Of a DNA stretch of 39,850 nt, positions 26,113-34,140 are shown one piece after another. Source of the DNA: Tenacibaculum sp. (GTDB taxonomy: Bacteria > Bacteroidota > Bacteroidia > Flavobacteriales > Flavobacteriaceae); contig JAHDHE010000009.1 of NCBI GenBank assembly GCA_020631475.1, positions 1-39,850 on the forward strand, written 5' to 3'. Under the pieces are notes generated by a model. That model saw only the letters and a program-made list of their open reading frames with translations, had not been told where the DNA came from and did not search any database. Position numbers and translations under genes: made by a program. The first letter of the stretch is position 1. Every line of letters starts with the position of its first letter.

Positions 26113-26739
26113 ATGCCTATTCACAAAACATTAACGGTAAACGAAACCTGTAAAGTATTGATTTGGAAGATTGAAGAATCTTTTGAAAATTTATCTGAAG
26201 GAATAGTACTTACTAAAAACAATCAAGACCGTGTTGATGGTATGAAATCTGATTTGCATCGAAGAGGTTTTTTAAGCGTTCGACATTTACTAAAAGAAGT
26301 AGGATATACCGATGCTGATTTAGTATATGATGAATATGGAAAACCCCATTTAAAAGATGGTAAATTTATTTCGATTACACACTCATTTACTTTTTCAGGT
26401 ATCATTATTTCTGATGAACGACCTGTTGGGATAGACATTGAAAAACAACGCGATAAAATTTTAAAAATAGCTCACAAATTCACACCTATTGAGGAATATA
26501 AATCCATTGCAAATCACGATGCTTTGGTTAGTAAATTAACTATTGTTTGGGGAGCGAAAGAAAGTTTATATAAAATTTACGGAAAGAAAAAATTACTCTT
26601 TTTAGAAAATATTTATATTGAAGATTTTTCTTTTGAAACCAACCAAACTACAGGTAAAATATTATATGAAGGACAAACCTCTGAATATGATATTCAGTTT
26701 TTAGAAACCGAAGGTTTTACTTGTGTGTATGCAAGTTAG
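26113..26739 (+). CDS. 4'-phosphopantetheinyl transferase superfamily protein
   Basis: This cytoplasmic Sfp/AcpT-type enzyme, 208 aa, moves the phosphopantetheine arm of CoA onto carrier proteins. The two family motifs are visible: VGIDIEKQ (105-112), whose acidic residues bind Mg2+, and WGAKESLYK (146-154). A conserved SITHS motif at 87-91 precedes them. Whether the target is the fatty-acid carrier protein or a secondary-metabolite one cannot be told. It is divergent from ahcY with a 63-bp gap. Confidence 0.88.
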   Translation: MPIHKTLTVNETCKVLIWKIEESFENLSEGIVLTKNNQDRVDGMKSDLHRRGFLSVRHLLKEVGYTDADLVYDEYGKPHLKDGKFISITHSFTFSGIIISDERPVGIDIEKQRDKILKIAHKFTPIEEYKSIANHDALVSKLTIVWGAKESLYKIYGKKKLLFLENIYIEDFSFETNQTTGKILYEGQTSEYDIQFLETEGFTCVYAS

Positions 26740-26792
26740 TTTTGGTATGAGTTTTGATTTTGTTCTACTCATAATTTGAAAAATGAATTACT

Positions 26793-27785
26793 ATGAAATT
26801 ACAATACTTGTTACTTGTTAGTCTAACAATTTTATTATTCAATTGTAAAACAGATAAATTAAAACCATTTATTCCCAAAAACCACTTAGAAAGTTTTCAA
26901 ACTGAAAAATCTCAGTTTTTTGATTTAGATACACTAGGGTTTAAAAAAATTATTGGGAAGCACGGTACACAAATTATTTATCACAGAGATTTGTTTGACT
27001 TAAAAGAAACTGACACAATACAATTGGAGTTAATCGAATTATATGATTATAATGAAATCTTATATCGTAATATTCAAACATTAACCACTGATAATAAATT
27101 ATTAGAAACTTCTGGTGTTTTAAAAATTGTGTTTACTTCAAATGGGAAAGAAATTAAACTTAAAAAAGGAGAAAAACTAATAGTATATCCCCCAAAAGGT
27201 AAGTTAAAAGACAACAATATTTTCTTATCAAAAACAGATTCATTAGGAAATATTAAATGGGATATAACAAATCAAGATTATAATTTATTTTCAATACATC
27301 TTGGAGGAGGTATTTGGGCTGATAAAATCATAAAAACAGATTCTATTGAGTATTATAGAAGGATGAATATTAAAACCTCAGGATCAGAAACCTTTAATTC
27401 ATATTCATCCTTAGCTAAAAACAAAGAAAATGTTGATTCTTTTATATTAGATAACATAAATACAAACTGGGTAAATATTGATAAACTGGTCAATATCAAT
27501 TCAAACTTAAATTTTGAACTGACTAGTACAAGTGATGAGTTCTCAGGATTTGATATTTATGTTGTTTATAAAAATTTTGCTTCCTTTATTTATTATTCTA
27601 GGTTTAAAAGCGAGTTAATATTTAACGATATACCTATAACTGAAGAAACCTTCATGATAGTTCTTTGTCAAAAAAACAACGAAATTTTTCATGATAGATT
27701 ATTACTAAATAACATCAGTAATAATTCAAAAATCAGCTTAAACCTTAAGAAAATTTCAAAAGAAAAACTAAAAAGTCTATTTTAA
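26793..27785 (+). CDS. Lipoprotein of unknown function
   Basis: This predicted surface or periplasmic lipoprotein has 330 aa; the signal peptide ends in a lipobox with Cys18 (LLFNCKTD). The middle part has HGTQIIYHRDLFD and LIELYDYNEILYRNIQT, then LLETSGVLKIVF. I have seen this pattern in large Bacteroidota surface proteins but cannot name it confidently. No enzyme motif is visible. It precedes the thiamine-binding gene by 37 bp, but a TAnnTTTG box (27797-27804) between them suggests separate transcription. A 7-bp inverted repeat (26746-26752 with 26767-26773) lies upstream. Function unknown. Confidence 0.75.
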   Translation: MKLQYLLLVSLTILLFNCKTDKLKPFIPKNHLESFQTEKSQFFDLDTLGFKKIIGKHGTQIIYHRDLFDLKETDTIQLELIELYDYNEILYRNIQTLTTDNKLLETSGVLKIVFTSNGKEIKLKKGEKLIVYPPKGKLKDNNIFLSKTDSLGNIKWDITNQDYNLFSIHLGGGIWADKIIKTDSIEYYRRMNIKTSGSETFNSYSSLAKNKENVDSFILDNINTNWVNIDKLVNINSNLNFELTSTSDEFSGFDIYVVYKNFASFIYYSRFKSELIFNDIPITEETFMIVLCQKNNEIFHDRLLLNNISNNSKISLNLKKISKEKLKSLF

Positions 27786-27796
27786 TAAATAGCCTT

Positions 27797-27804
27797 TATA
27801 TTTG
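27797..27804 (+). promoter_or_regulatory. TAnnTTTG core upstream of the thiamine-binding gene
   Basis: TATATTTG lies 18 nt before the ATG at 27823, giving a leader of roughly a dozen nucleotides. This leaves no room for a second TPP riboswitch on this operon. A small AT hairpin (27777-27792) precedes it. Confidence 0.5.
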
Positions 27805-27822
27805 TTCTCTAATTATTTTACA

Positions 27823-28083
27823 ATGAAAATATCCGTTGAGTTAACATTAACTCCACTTCAAAACGAATTCGAAGAACCAATTATCAACTTTATAAAAAAG
27901 TTAAGAGCATCAGACCTAACTGTACTTGAAAATCCATTAAGTACGCAAGTGTATGGTGAATATGATAAAGTAATGCAGGTCTTAACTACCGAAATAAAAG
28001 AAGCCTTTGAATTGATAGATAAAGGTTTATTATTAATGAAAATTGTAAAATCTGATCGTAGCAATTATGAACCAACTTTTTGA
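27823..28083 (+). CDS. Thiamine-binding protein (MTH1187/YkoF type)
   Basis: This small cytoplasmic protein, 86 aa from the chosen start, resembles the thiamine-binding MTH1187/YkoF fold. It opens with MKISVELTLTPL and has a ferredoxin-like alternation of strands and helices; the stretch STQVYGEYDKVMQVL is typical. The frame extends upstream to 27802 without a better start. It overlaps the downstream transporter gene by 17 bp, so translation is probably coupled. The neighbouring PnuT-like transporter, NadR-like kinase, TPP riboswitch and TonB receptor support a thiamine role. Confidence 0.78.
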   Translation: MKISVELTLTPLQNEFEEPIINFIKKLRASDLTVLENPLSTQVYGEYDKVMQVLTTEIKEAFELIDKGLLLMKIVKSDRSNYEPTF

Positions 28084-28699
28084 TTTTTTCCTTGCTTCTT
28101 ACCAAAGTAAACCTGCTTCTATTATTATCATTGAAGCTATAATATTTGTGTTTGGTATTATTAGTGTGTGGTATGCTAAAAAAGAAATCATACTTGTATA
28201 TCCTACAGGTTTAATTGCTACCATATTATCTGTCTATTTATTATTTAAAGATAGATTGATTGGAGATATGATGATGAATTTTTACTTCTCAATCATGAGT
28301 ATTTATGGTTGGTGGAACTGGAGTAGAAAAAAAGAAGACAAATACATTGTTCCTATTTCAAGAACTAATACTCAAGAAAAAATCATAGGATTCATATTAT
28401 TTATATTAACAGTATTTATTACTTTTTTAGTTTATAAATCATCCGGAGTTAAAATAGAATCTTCTAATTACATAGATATGATTACTTCTGGTATGTTTTT
28501 TACAGGAATGTGGTACATGGCAAAAAAGAAGTTAGAAAATTGGACTCTTTGGATTATTGCTGATATCATAACTGTTCCGTTATACGCATATCGCGGTTGG
28601 GGAATGTTATCTTTACAATACTTAATTTTTACAATTTTAGCTATTCAAGGTTATTTAGCATGGAAAAAAAGCTTAGTCAAAAAAGCATCAACCTTGTAA
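28067..28699 (+). CDS. pnuT: PnuC-family vitamin transporter, probably thiamine (PnuT)
   Basis: This inner-membrane protein of 210 aa has about seven helices and belongs to the PnuC family of facilitators for phosphorylatable vitamins. Family signatures are the helix NFYFSIMSIYGWWNW and ENWTLWIIADIITVPLYAYRG. PnuC proteper imports nicotinamide riboside and PnuT imports thiamine; sequence alone does not settle it. The thiamine-binding gene overlapping its start and the TPP riboswitch-controlled receptor nearby favour thiamine. A NadR-like kinase overlapping its end could trap the vitamin by phosphorylation. Confidence 0.85.
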   Translation: MNQLFDFFLASYQSKPASIIIIEAIIFVFGIISVWYAKKEIILVYPTGLIATILSVYLLFKDRLIGDMMMNFYFSIMSIYGWWNWSRKKEDKYIVPISRTNTQEKIIGFILFILTVFITFLVYKSSGVKIESSNYIDMITSGMFFTGMWYMAKKKLENWTLWIIADIITVPLYAYRGWGMLSLQYLIFTILAIQGYLAWKKSLVKKASTL

Positions 28700-29313
28700 A
28701 GGTTGTTTTATTTGGTCCAGAAAGCACAGGAAAGACTACGCTTTCTCGTCAGCTTGCACGTCATTACAATACAGTTTGGGCTCCAGAATTTGCTCGTGAT
28801 TATTTGCAAGAAAAATGGAATAACGAACGTAAAATTTGTGAACAAGAAGATATTCTTCCGATTGCTGAAGGTCAAATTCAGTTAGAAAACGATTTAGCTA
28901 AAAAAGCTGATAAGTTATTAATTTGTGATACTGACTTATTAGAAACCAAAGTGTATTCAGAAGAATATTATGGTGGATTTGTAGATCCGAAACTTGACGA
29001 AGCTGCTATAGAAAACTCCTATGACATTTACTTTTTAACCTATATAGATACTCCCTGGGAAGAAGACGATTTACGTGATCGTCCTGAACAGAGGCTTGAA
29101 ATGTTTAATGCTTTTGAAAATACTTTAAAAAAGCATAATCGTCCGTATGTTTTATTAAAAGGAGACAAAGAAACTCGTTTTAAAAAAGCCACTGAAATTA
29201 TTGATAAACTAATCGCATCTAAAGAAAATTTATATTCATACTCTGATACTTTGATTGATTTAGATTTGCATTTTCTACATCAAAATACGGATGTAAGTAA
29301 CCTACCTTCTTAA
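28660..29313 (+). CDS. NadR-like P-loop kinase/ATPase
   Basis: This cytoplasmic P-loop protein, 217 aa from the ATG at 28660, is related to the ribosylnicotinamide-kinase domain of NadR. Walker A is GPESTGKT (19-26). CDTDLLETKVYSEEYYG and the lid-like DDLRDRPEQR are typical. There is no nucleotidyltransferase domain. The start overlaps the transporter gene by 40 bp; a frame open to 28597 offers no better start. In this vitamin locus it may phosphorylate thiamine (or nicotinamide riboside) brought in by the transporter; this is inference from context. The ArfB-type gene follows after 2 bp. Confidence 0.82.
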   Translation: MEKKLSQKSINLVKVVLFGPESTGKTTLSRQLARHYNTVWAPEFARDYLQEKWNNERKICEQEDILPIAEGQIQLENDLAKKADKLLICDTDLLETKVYSEEYYGGFVDPKLDEAAIENSYDIYFLTYIDTPWEEDDLRDRPEQRLEMFNAFENTLKKHNRPYVLLKGDKETRFKKATEIIDKLIASKENLYSYSDTLIDLDLHFLHQNTDVSNLPS

Positions 29314-29315
29314 TT

Positions 29316-29720
29316 GTGAACAAAGAAATTTTATTTAAAGAGTTACAATTTAAAGCAGTTCGAAGTTCAGGTGCTGGTGGGCAACATGTAAACAAGGTTT
29401 CCTCTAAAGTAGAACTTTCTTTTAACGTTTTACTTTCTGAAGGTTTAACTGATGAAGAGAAAGCAATACTTAACAAAAACATAAAAAATCGACTTACTAA
29501 AGATGGATTTTTATTACTGTCAAGTGGAGAAACACGTTCTCAACACAGAAACAAAGAGTTGGTTATAAAACGTTTTTTTGAGTTAATTACTTTAAAATTA
29601 ATCAAGAAAAAAACAAGAAAAGCTTCTAAACCAACAAAAGCATCAATAAAAAGAAAGGCTGAAAATAAAAGGCGAAATGCTCTTAAAAAATCGCTACGTA
29701 AAAAACCTAACATTGACTAA
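29316..29720 (+). CDS. arfB: Peptidyl-tRNA hydrolase ArfB-type (YaeJ-like) release factor
   Basis: This ribosome-rescue factor of 134 aa carries the GGQ motif (21-23, in RSSGAGGQHVNK), which hydrolyses peptidyl-tRNA on stalled ribosomes. The C-terminal tail (from about residue 100) is very rich in Lys and Arg, as needed to enter the empty mRNA channel. The start codon is GTG at 29316, 2 bp after the stop of the kinase gene; no ATG fits the family's N-terminus. It probably rides on the vitamin operon. Confidence 0.9.
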   Translation: MNKEILFKELQFKAVRSSGAGGQHVNKVSSKVELSFNVLLSEGLTDEEKAILNKNIKNRLTKDGFLLLSSGETRSQHRNKELVIKRFFELITLKLIKKKTRKASKPTKASIKRKAENKRRNALKKSLRKKPNID

Positions 29721-29772
29721 CACTATTGCTTTTTAATTTTATCACTTTTGCATTATTACTATGTTTTGAAGT

Positions 29773-29854
29773 GTCAATCTGAATTTATTTCAGAATCTTA
29801 TCATTCAAAAAATCAAGCATATATAATAAGAACCTGAAACAAGTTTAGGTTAAC
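29773..29854. repeat. Inverted pair of about 29-nt REP-like palindromes
   Basis: Copy one (29773-29802) contains the stem ATCTGAA-TTTAT-TTCAGAA. Copy two (29826-29854) is the same sequence in opposite orientation with several transitions, containing CCTGAAACAAGTTTAGG. Each is self-complementary, and the two can also pair with each other. This resembles REP pairs seen in other bacteria. Confidence 0.6.
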
Positions 29855-29901
29855 GAATAATTTTTTATCACTTCTTTGTGTTCTATTCTAAAAATCTGTT
29901 A

Positions 29902-29909
29902 TACATTTG
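29902..29909 (+). promoter_or_regulatory. TAnnTTTG core of the thiamine-receptor promoter
   Basis: TACATTTG lies immediately before the riboswitch, so the transcript would begin at or near the first stem of the aptamer. A TTTG at 29875-29878 is 23 nt upstream, longer than the usual spacer. Confidence 0.5.
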
Positions 29910-29912
29910 CTG

Positions 29913-29996
29913 CGTTCTCGTAAAGGGGTGCCTAATATCGGCTGAGATCATACCCAATGAACCTAGAACAGGTAATGCTGTTTAGGGAAATGAACG
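29913..29996 (+). ncRNA. TPP riboswitch (THI element)
   Basis: The conserved aptamer elements occur in order: GGGGTGCC (29925-29932), CTGAGA (29942-29947), ACCC (29952-29955), GAACCT (29959-29964), CAGGTAATGCTG (29969-29980) and AGGGAA (29984-29989). The closing P1 stem is CGTTC (29913-29917) with GAACG (29992-29996). It controls the TonB receptor gene at 30121 in response to thiamine pyrophosphate. Confidence 0.95.
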
Positions 29997-30000
29997 TCAC

Positions 30001-30100
30001 TATAAAAATGTTTAAAGTAATCTTTTCAAGATTACTCGAATATTTTTATACGGCACACTAATTATTCAATTTTAAACATAGAATAATTACCTCTTTTTAT
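30001..30100 (+). promoter_or_regulatory. Putative riboswitch expression platform
   Basis: A long hairpin (9-bp stem 30016-30024 with 30028-30036, extended by 30001-30009 with 30042-30050) is followed by a second hairpin (30059-30067 with 30081-30089). The second ends in CCTCTTTTTAT and could act as a terminator. Which hairpin responds to TPP binding is not clear from sequence. Confidence 0.45.
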
Positions 30101-30120
30101 TCGATTTTATTTTATAAAAA

Positions 30121-32496
30121 ATGAGACCGATGTCTTTTATTAAACAAGTGAAGATAGTAGCTTTTTTAATGGTATTATTTGCAACCTTAACCGCAAATGC
30201 ACAAGATTACATTTTAGCTGGTAAAGTAGTTAACAACAAACAAGAACCTTTAGTTGGCGCAACTGTTGCTGTTAAACAATTACAAAAAGGAACTTCAACT
30301 GATTTTGAAGGAACCTTTAAATTAAACTTAACTAAAGGTAAACACACTATTGAGGTTTCTTATGTTGGTTATAAAACCTTAACTCAAAAAGTTGATATCA
30401 CATCAAACCAAACCATTACTTTAAAATTAGTTTCTGATGAAAACGTATTAGACGAAGTTTTAGTTTCAGCAGTTCGAGTAAAATCGGATGCTCCTGTAAC
30501 CCATTCAAACTTATCTAAAAAAGAAATTGCTAAACGTAATTTAGGACAAGACATCCCTATGTTATTAAACTATTTACCTTCGGTAACTTCTTCTTCTGAT
30601 GCTGGTGCTGGTGTTGGATACACTTATATTCGTGTTCGTGGTTCAGATGCTTCTCGTGTAAATGTTACCGTGAATGGTATACCTTATAACGATGCAGAAA
30701 GCCAAGGTACATTTTGGGTAAATATGGGAGATTTTGCTTCATCAACTCAAAGTTTACAATTACAACGAGGTGTTGGTACATCAACCAATGGTTCGGGAGC
30801 TTTCGGTGCAAGTTTAAACATTTTAACGGATGCTGTTGCTGAAGAAGCTGGTGGAGAAATTTCTAACTCTTTCGGTTCTTTCGGAACAAGAAAACACACC
30901 GTAAAGTTTACTACAGGAAAAGTAAACGATCATTTTGAGTTTGCAGGTCGTTTATCTAACATTTACTCTGATGGATATGTAGATAGAGCTTTTACCGATT
31001 TAAAATCATATTTCTTACAAGGAAGTTATACTGACGATAATACGCTTATTAAAGCCTTAGCTTTTGGAGGTGAAGAAAAAACATATCAAGCTTGGTATGG
31101 TTTAGATGCAAATCAATTAAAGGAAAATCGTCGCCAGAATCCTTATACTTATGATAATGAAACCGATAATTATTGGCAAGATCATTATCAACTACATTGG
31201 AACGAAAAATTATCTAACACTTGGTCATTTAATCTTGGTCTAAACTATACCAAAGGAAAAGGGTATTTCGAACAATTTAAAGGTGGTAGCGCAGTCTCAA
31301 AATATAATGGTATTGTAGTAGACACAGATGTAGATGATTGGGGGACACCAGTTACCGATTTAATTGTACGCCGTTGGTTAGATAACGATTTTTATGTTGG
31401 TAATTTAAACTTCACCTACAAAAAAGATAATTTAGAAATTATTTCTGGAGGTTCGTACAGCAACTATACCGGAGATCATTTTGGTGAAGTTATTTGGGCA
31501 CAACAATTCGCTCTTAATAAAAATATTAGAGATCGTTACTATTTTAGTGATGCTACTAAAAATGATATTAGTGTTTTTTCTAAGGCCACATTTAATGTGT
31601 TAAAAGATTTGAAAGCTTTTGTTGATCTTCAAGGGAGGTTTATTAACTATAAAACTGATGGGTTAACATCAGATAGAGATCCACTAAATATTGACACTGA
31701 TTTTAGTTTTTTTAATCCTAAAATTGGCTTTACGTATACTATTAACAAAGAACATAGTATATATGCTTCTTATGCTCGAGCTAATAGAGAACCTAATCGA
31801 GATGATTTTCAAAATGGAGTTGGTGTTAAACAAGAAACCTTAAACGATTTCGAGTTAGGTTGGCGTTTAAACAACAAAACTATCCAATTAAATACGAACC
31901 TATACTACATGCAATATGATAATCAATTAATTCAAACTGGTGGATTAAATGATGTGGGTGAGTATTTACGAGAGAATGTAAAAGACAGCTATCGTTTAGG
32001 TTTAGAAATTGATGCAAACATTAATATCTCTGATAAGTTTACTATAAATCAAAACCTAACATTAAGCAGTAATAAAATTAAAAACTTTATTTTAGATAGA
32101 GATGGAAAGCAAAAAAATATTGGAACTACAAACATTGCTTTTTCTCCAAATCTAATTACGAGCAATGCTCTTATTTTTAAGCCTATAAATAATTTACAGA
32201 TGACATTATTCTCTAAATTTGTTGACTCTCAATATTTAAGTAATACTGATACTGAAGCTTCTAAATTGGATAGTTATTTTGTAAGTGATTTTAATGTTAG
32301 TTATGAATTAGATCTAAATAAAATATTTAAATCTGTTGTTTTTACAGGGTTGATTAACAATGTTTTTAATAAAGAATATGTAGATAGAGGATATACATAT
32401 TTAAACAATTGGAGTGGTCCAACTTCTTTTGAAGTGCAAGGTTATTATCCACAAGCTACCAGAAACTTTTTATTAGGAGCTACATTGAAATTTTAA
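30121..32496 (+). CDS. TonB-dependent receptor under TPP control, probable thiamine uptake
   Basis: This 791-aa outer-membrane receptor has a signal peptide (ending TANAQ), a carboxypeptidase-like regulatory domain (about 30-115), a plug domain (about 125-240) and a beta-barrel ending in LGATLKF. The plug contains YIRVRGSDASRVNVTVNG and LQLQRGVGTSTNGSGAFG. Its leader is a TPP riboswitch, so it most likely imports thiamine or a derivative across the outer membrane. The inner-membrane PnuT-like transporter lies 1.4 kb upstream. The start could be 30121 or the in-frame ATG at 30130; both keep the signal peptide. A terminator follows directly. Confidence 0.92.
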   Translation: MRPMSFIKQVKIVAFLMVLFATLTANAQDYILAGKVVNNKQEPLVGATVAVKQLQKGTSTDFEGTFKLNLTKGKHTIEVSYVGYKTLTQKVDITSNQTITLKLVSDENVLDEVLVSAVRVKSDAPVTHSNLSKKEIAKRNLGQDIPMLLNYLPSVTSSSDAGAGVGYTYIRVRGSDASRVNVTVNGIPYNDAESQGTFWVNMGDFASSTQSLQLQRGVGTSTNGSGAFGASLNILTDAVAEEAGGEISNSFGSFGTRKHTVKFTTGKVNDHFEFAGRLSNIYSDGYVDRAFTDLKSYFLQGSYTDDNTLIKALAFGGEEKTYQAWYGLDANQLKENRRQNPYTYDNETDNYWQDHYQLHWNEKLSNTWSFNLGLNYTKGKGYFEQFKGGSAVSKYNGIVVDTDVDDWGTPVTDLIVRRWLDNDFYVGNLNFTYKKDNLEIISGGSYSNYTGDHFGEVIWAQQFALNKNIRDRYYFSDATKNDISVFSKATFNVLKDLKAFVDLQGRFINYKTDGLTSDRDPLNIDTDFSFFNPKIGFTYTINKEHSIYASYARANREPNRDDFQNGVGVKQETLNDFELGWRLNNKTIQLNTNLYYMQYDNQLIQTGGLNDVGEYLRENVKDSYRLGLEIDANINISDKFTINQNLTLSSNKIKNFILDRDGKQKNIGTTNIAFSPNLITSNALIFKPINNLQMTLFSKFVDSQYLSNTDTEASKLDSYFVSDFNVSYELDLNKIFKSVVFTGLINNVFNKEYVDRGYTYLNNWSGPTSFEVQGYYPQATRNFLLGATLKF

Positions 32497-32515
32497 ATAA
32501 GGGAAAAGTGCTATG

Positions 32516-32549
32516 AAAAACCTCCAAGTTTAATTACTTGGAGGTTTTT
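32516..32549 (+). terminator. Intrinsic terminator after the thiamine-receptor gene
   Basis: A 14-bp stem (32516-32529 with 32536-32549, AAAAACCTCCAAGT and its complement) with a 6-nt loop ends in a T-run, 19 bp after the stop codon. Confidence 0.88.
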
Positions 32550-32650
32550 TTTAGTTTAATCAGGCTTCTATTTTTTTCTATAATAAAAGTAAGAACAAAA
32601 AGTATATAGTTAATCTAGCTTCAAATTTATTGAAAACATTGTAAAAGCAC

Positions 32651-32687
32651 CGTGTTTTTGCTCTTGCTTTTTTAGTTGAAAAACACG
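32651..32687. repeat. Inverted repeat CGTGTTTTT/AAAAACACG
   Basis: Perfect 9-bp arms (32651-32659 and 32679-32687) enclose 19 nt in the gap before the cassette. It has no T-tract and no gene next to it; it may be the rest of an older palindromic element. The rest of the stretch 32550-32690 holds nothing else I can identify. Confidence 0.35.
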
Positions 32688-32690
32688 AAC

Positions 32691-32752
32691 TTCGCTAACT
32701 CCTGATATAAGTCATTGAAACGAACTCATATCATTAAAGTTAGCCCTAATTT
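32691..32752. repeat. Upstream attC-like recombination site of the ATPase cassette
   Basis: This imperfect palindrome has arms GCTAACT (32694-32700) and AGTTAGC (32738-32744). Inner arms TGATAT/ATATCA and AGT/ACT are separated by unpaired spacers of unequal length, as in integron attC sites. The cassette begins inside its right arm at GTTAGCCCTAATTT (32739-32752). The recombination point would be between 32739 and 32740 if the integron rule applies. The consensus RYYYAAC/GTTRRRY is met only in part. Confidence 0.5.
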
Positions 32753-32802
32753 AACCAAAATTCATTTTTTGCAATAATTTTTCATTTTTTGAGTTTTGTT
32801 TG

Positions 32803-32810
32803 TATATTTG
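32803..32810 (+). promoter_or_regulatory. TAnnTTTG core of the cassette promoter
   Basis: TATATTTG lies 19 nt before the ATPase start at 32830, so the leader is very short. It is within the cassette, which therefore carries its own promoter, unlike most integron cassettes. Confidence 0.6.
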
Positions 32811-32829
32811 CAAACCAAAACCGATAAAA

Positions 32830-34140
32830 ATGATATTAGAATTTAGTGTTGAAAATTTTCTTTCTTTTAAAGATTTACAAACACTTAGTATGGTCGGAGT
32901 TAAATCATTCAAGGAACACGAAGAAACAAATACGTTCATACTTGACGACAAGCATAAAGTATTAAAATCTGCTGCGATTTATGGTAATAATGCAAGTGGT
33001 AAAAGTAATTTTATAGACGCTATTGGCTTTATGCGTTTGTTTGTTCAATTCTCTTTCCGAGATGCATTATCTGATGAAGAAGAAAAAAGAAAAATTCCTT
33101 ATGAACGCTTTAAATTAAGTACTGAAACTGATAATGAACCTAGTTTCTTTGAAATGATATTTACTATTAATGGTAAAAAATATCGCTATGGATTTGAAAT
33201 TACTGAAGACGAAGTAATTAGTGAATGGCTGTTCCATACTACTTCAAAAGAGACTTTTCTCTTCAAGAGAGAAGGCGAGAAATTTGACGTAAATAAAAGT
33301 TCTTTTGAAGAAGGAATTGACCTTACAAAAAGAACTAGACCAAATGTTTTATTCTTAACACTAGTTGCACAATTAAATGGTCAAATTTCAAACGAAGTTG
33401 TTGATTGGTTTAAAGATTTAAATGTAATTAGTGGGATACACGATAGAGGTTATAAGCGGTACACTATCAATAAACTTAAGAAGGATAACAAATTTTCGAA
33501 ATGGTTGTCTTCGTTTGTTGAATTTTTAGAAATTTCAAAGCTGACAACTGATGAGGAAACTGTAAATCAATCTGAACTAGAGGAGCTAAAAGAAAAAGAG
33601 AAAGATGAAGAATTAATCAATTTTTTATCATCACTTCAAAAACTTCAAGCTAAACAGACCAAAAGGGATAAACTAATAACTTGGCATCGTAAATATGATG
33701 AAAATAAAATCCTTGTCGACACTGTACCTTTTGATTTTGAATCAAACGAATCCGAAGGAACTAAAAAATTAATTTATCTTTTAGGACCTTGGTTCGACAC
33801 TTTAAATAATGGAAAAGTCTTATTGGTGGACGAATTAGACTCTAGATTACATTCATCTTTAGTTCTAAAACTTGTAGAGTTTTTTCATCAAGAAAACACA
33901 ACAAATGCACAACTTATTTTTGCTGTCCACAATACTTCAATATTAAATTATAACGTACTGAGAAGAGACCAAATTTGGTTTATAGATAAAAATCAATTTG
34001 GCTGTTCTGAATTATACTCTTTAGCAGATTTCAAATCTGAAAAAGTTAGAAAAAAATCAGCATTTGATAAGAATTATTTAGAAGGAAAATACGGAGCAAT
34101 ACCATTTTTCTCGGAGTCTAATCCAATAATTCAGGATTAA
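32830..34140 (+). CDS. AAA family ATPase of the AAA15/OLD-like, defence-associated type
   Basis: This ABC/SMC-like AAA ATPase has 436 aa from the ATG at 32830; the upstream frame to 32800 overlaps the promoter. The N-terminal MILEFSVENFLSFKD is typical of AAA15/OLD-type ATPases. Walker A is GNNASGKS (52-59). A charged, probably coiled-coil segment lies at about 255-295. The signature-like ESEGTKKL comes next, then Walker B VLLVDELD (Asp334, Glu335) and the histidine switch FAVHNTS. There is no TOPRIM nuclease domain, so it is not a full OLD nuclease. Such ATPases act as sensors in AbiL, PARIS and related anti-phage pairs. Its stop codon overlaps the next start (TAATG). Confidence 0.85.
   Translation: MILEFSVENFLSFKDLQTLSMVGVKSFKEHEETNTFILDDKHKVLKSAAIYGNNASGKSNFIDAIGFMRLFVQFSFRDALSDEEEKRKIPYERFKLSTETDNEPSFFEMIFTINGKKYRYGFEITEDEVISEWLFHTTSKETFLFKREGEKFDVNKSSFEEGIDLTKRTRPNVLFLTLVAQLNGQISNEVVDWFKDLNVISGIHDRGYKRYTINKLKKDNKFSKWLSSFVEFLEISKLTTDEETVNQSELEELKEKEKDEELINFLSSLQKLQAKQTKRDKLITWHRKYDENKILVDTVPFDFESNESEGTKKLIYLLGPWFDTLNNGKVLLVDELDSRLHSSLVLKLVEFFHQENTTNAQLIFAVHNTSILNYNVLRRDQIWFIDKNQFGCSELYSLADFKSEKVRKKSAFDKNYLEGKYGAIPFFSESNPIIQD

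Noticed and set aside
32751-32951. Minus-strand frame over the promoter and start of the ATPase gene
   Set aside because: It overlaps the start of a strongly supported ATPase gene and has no promoter or family features.
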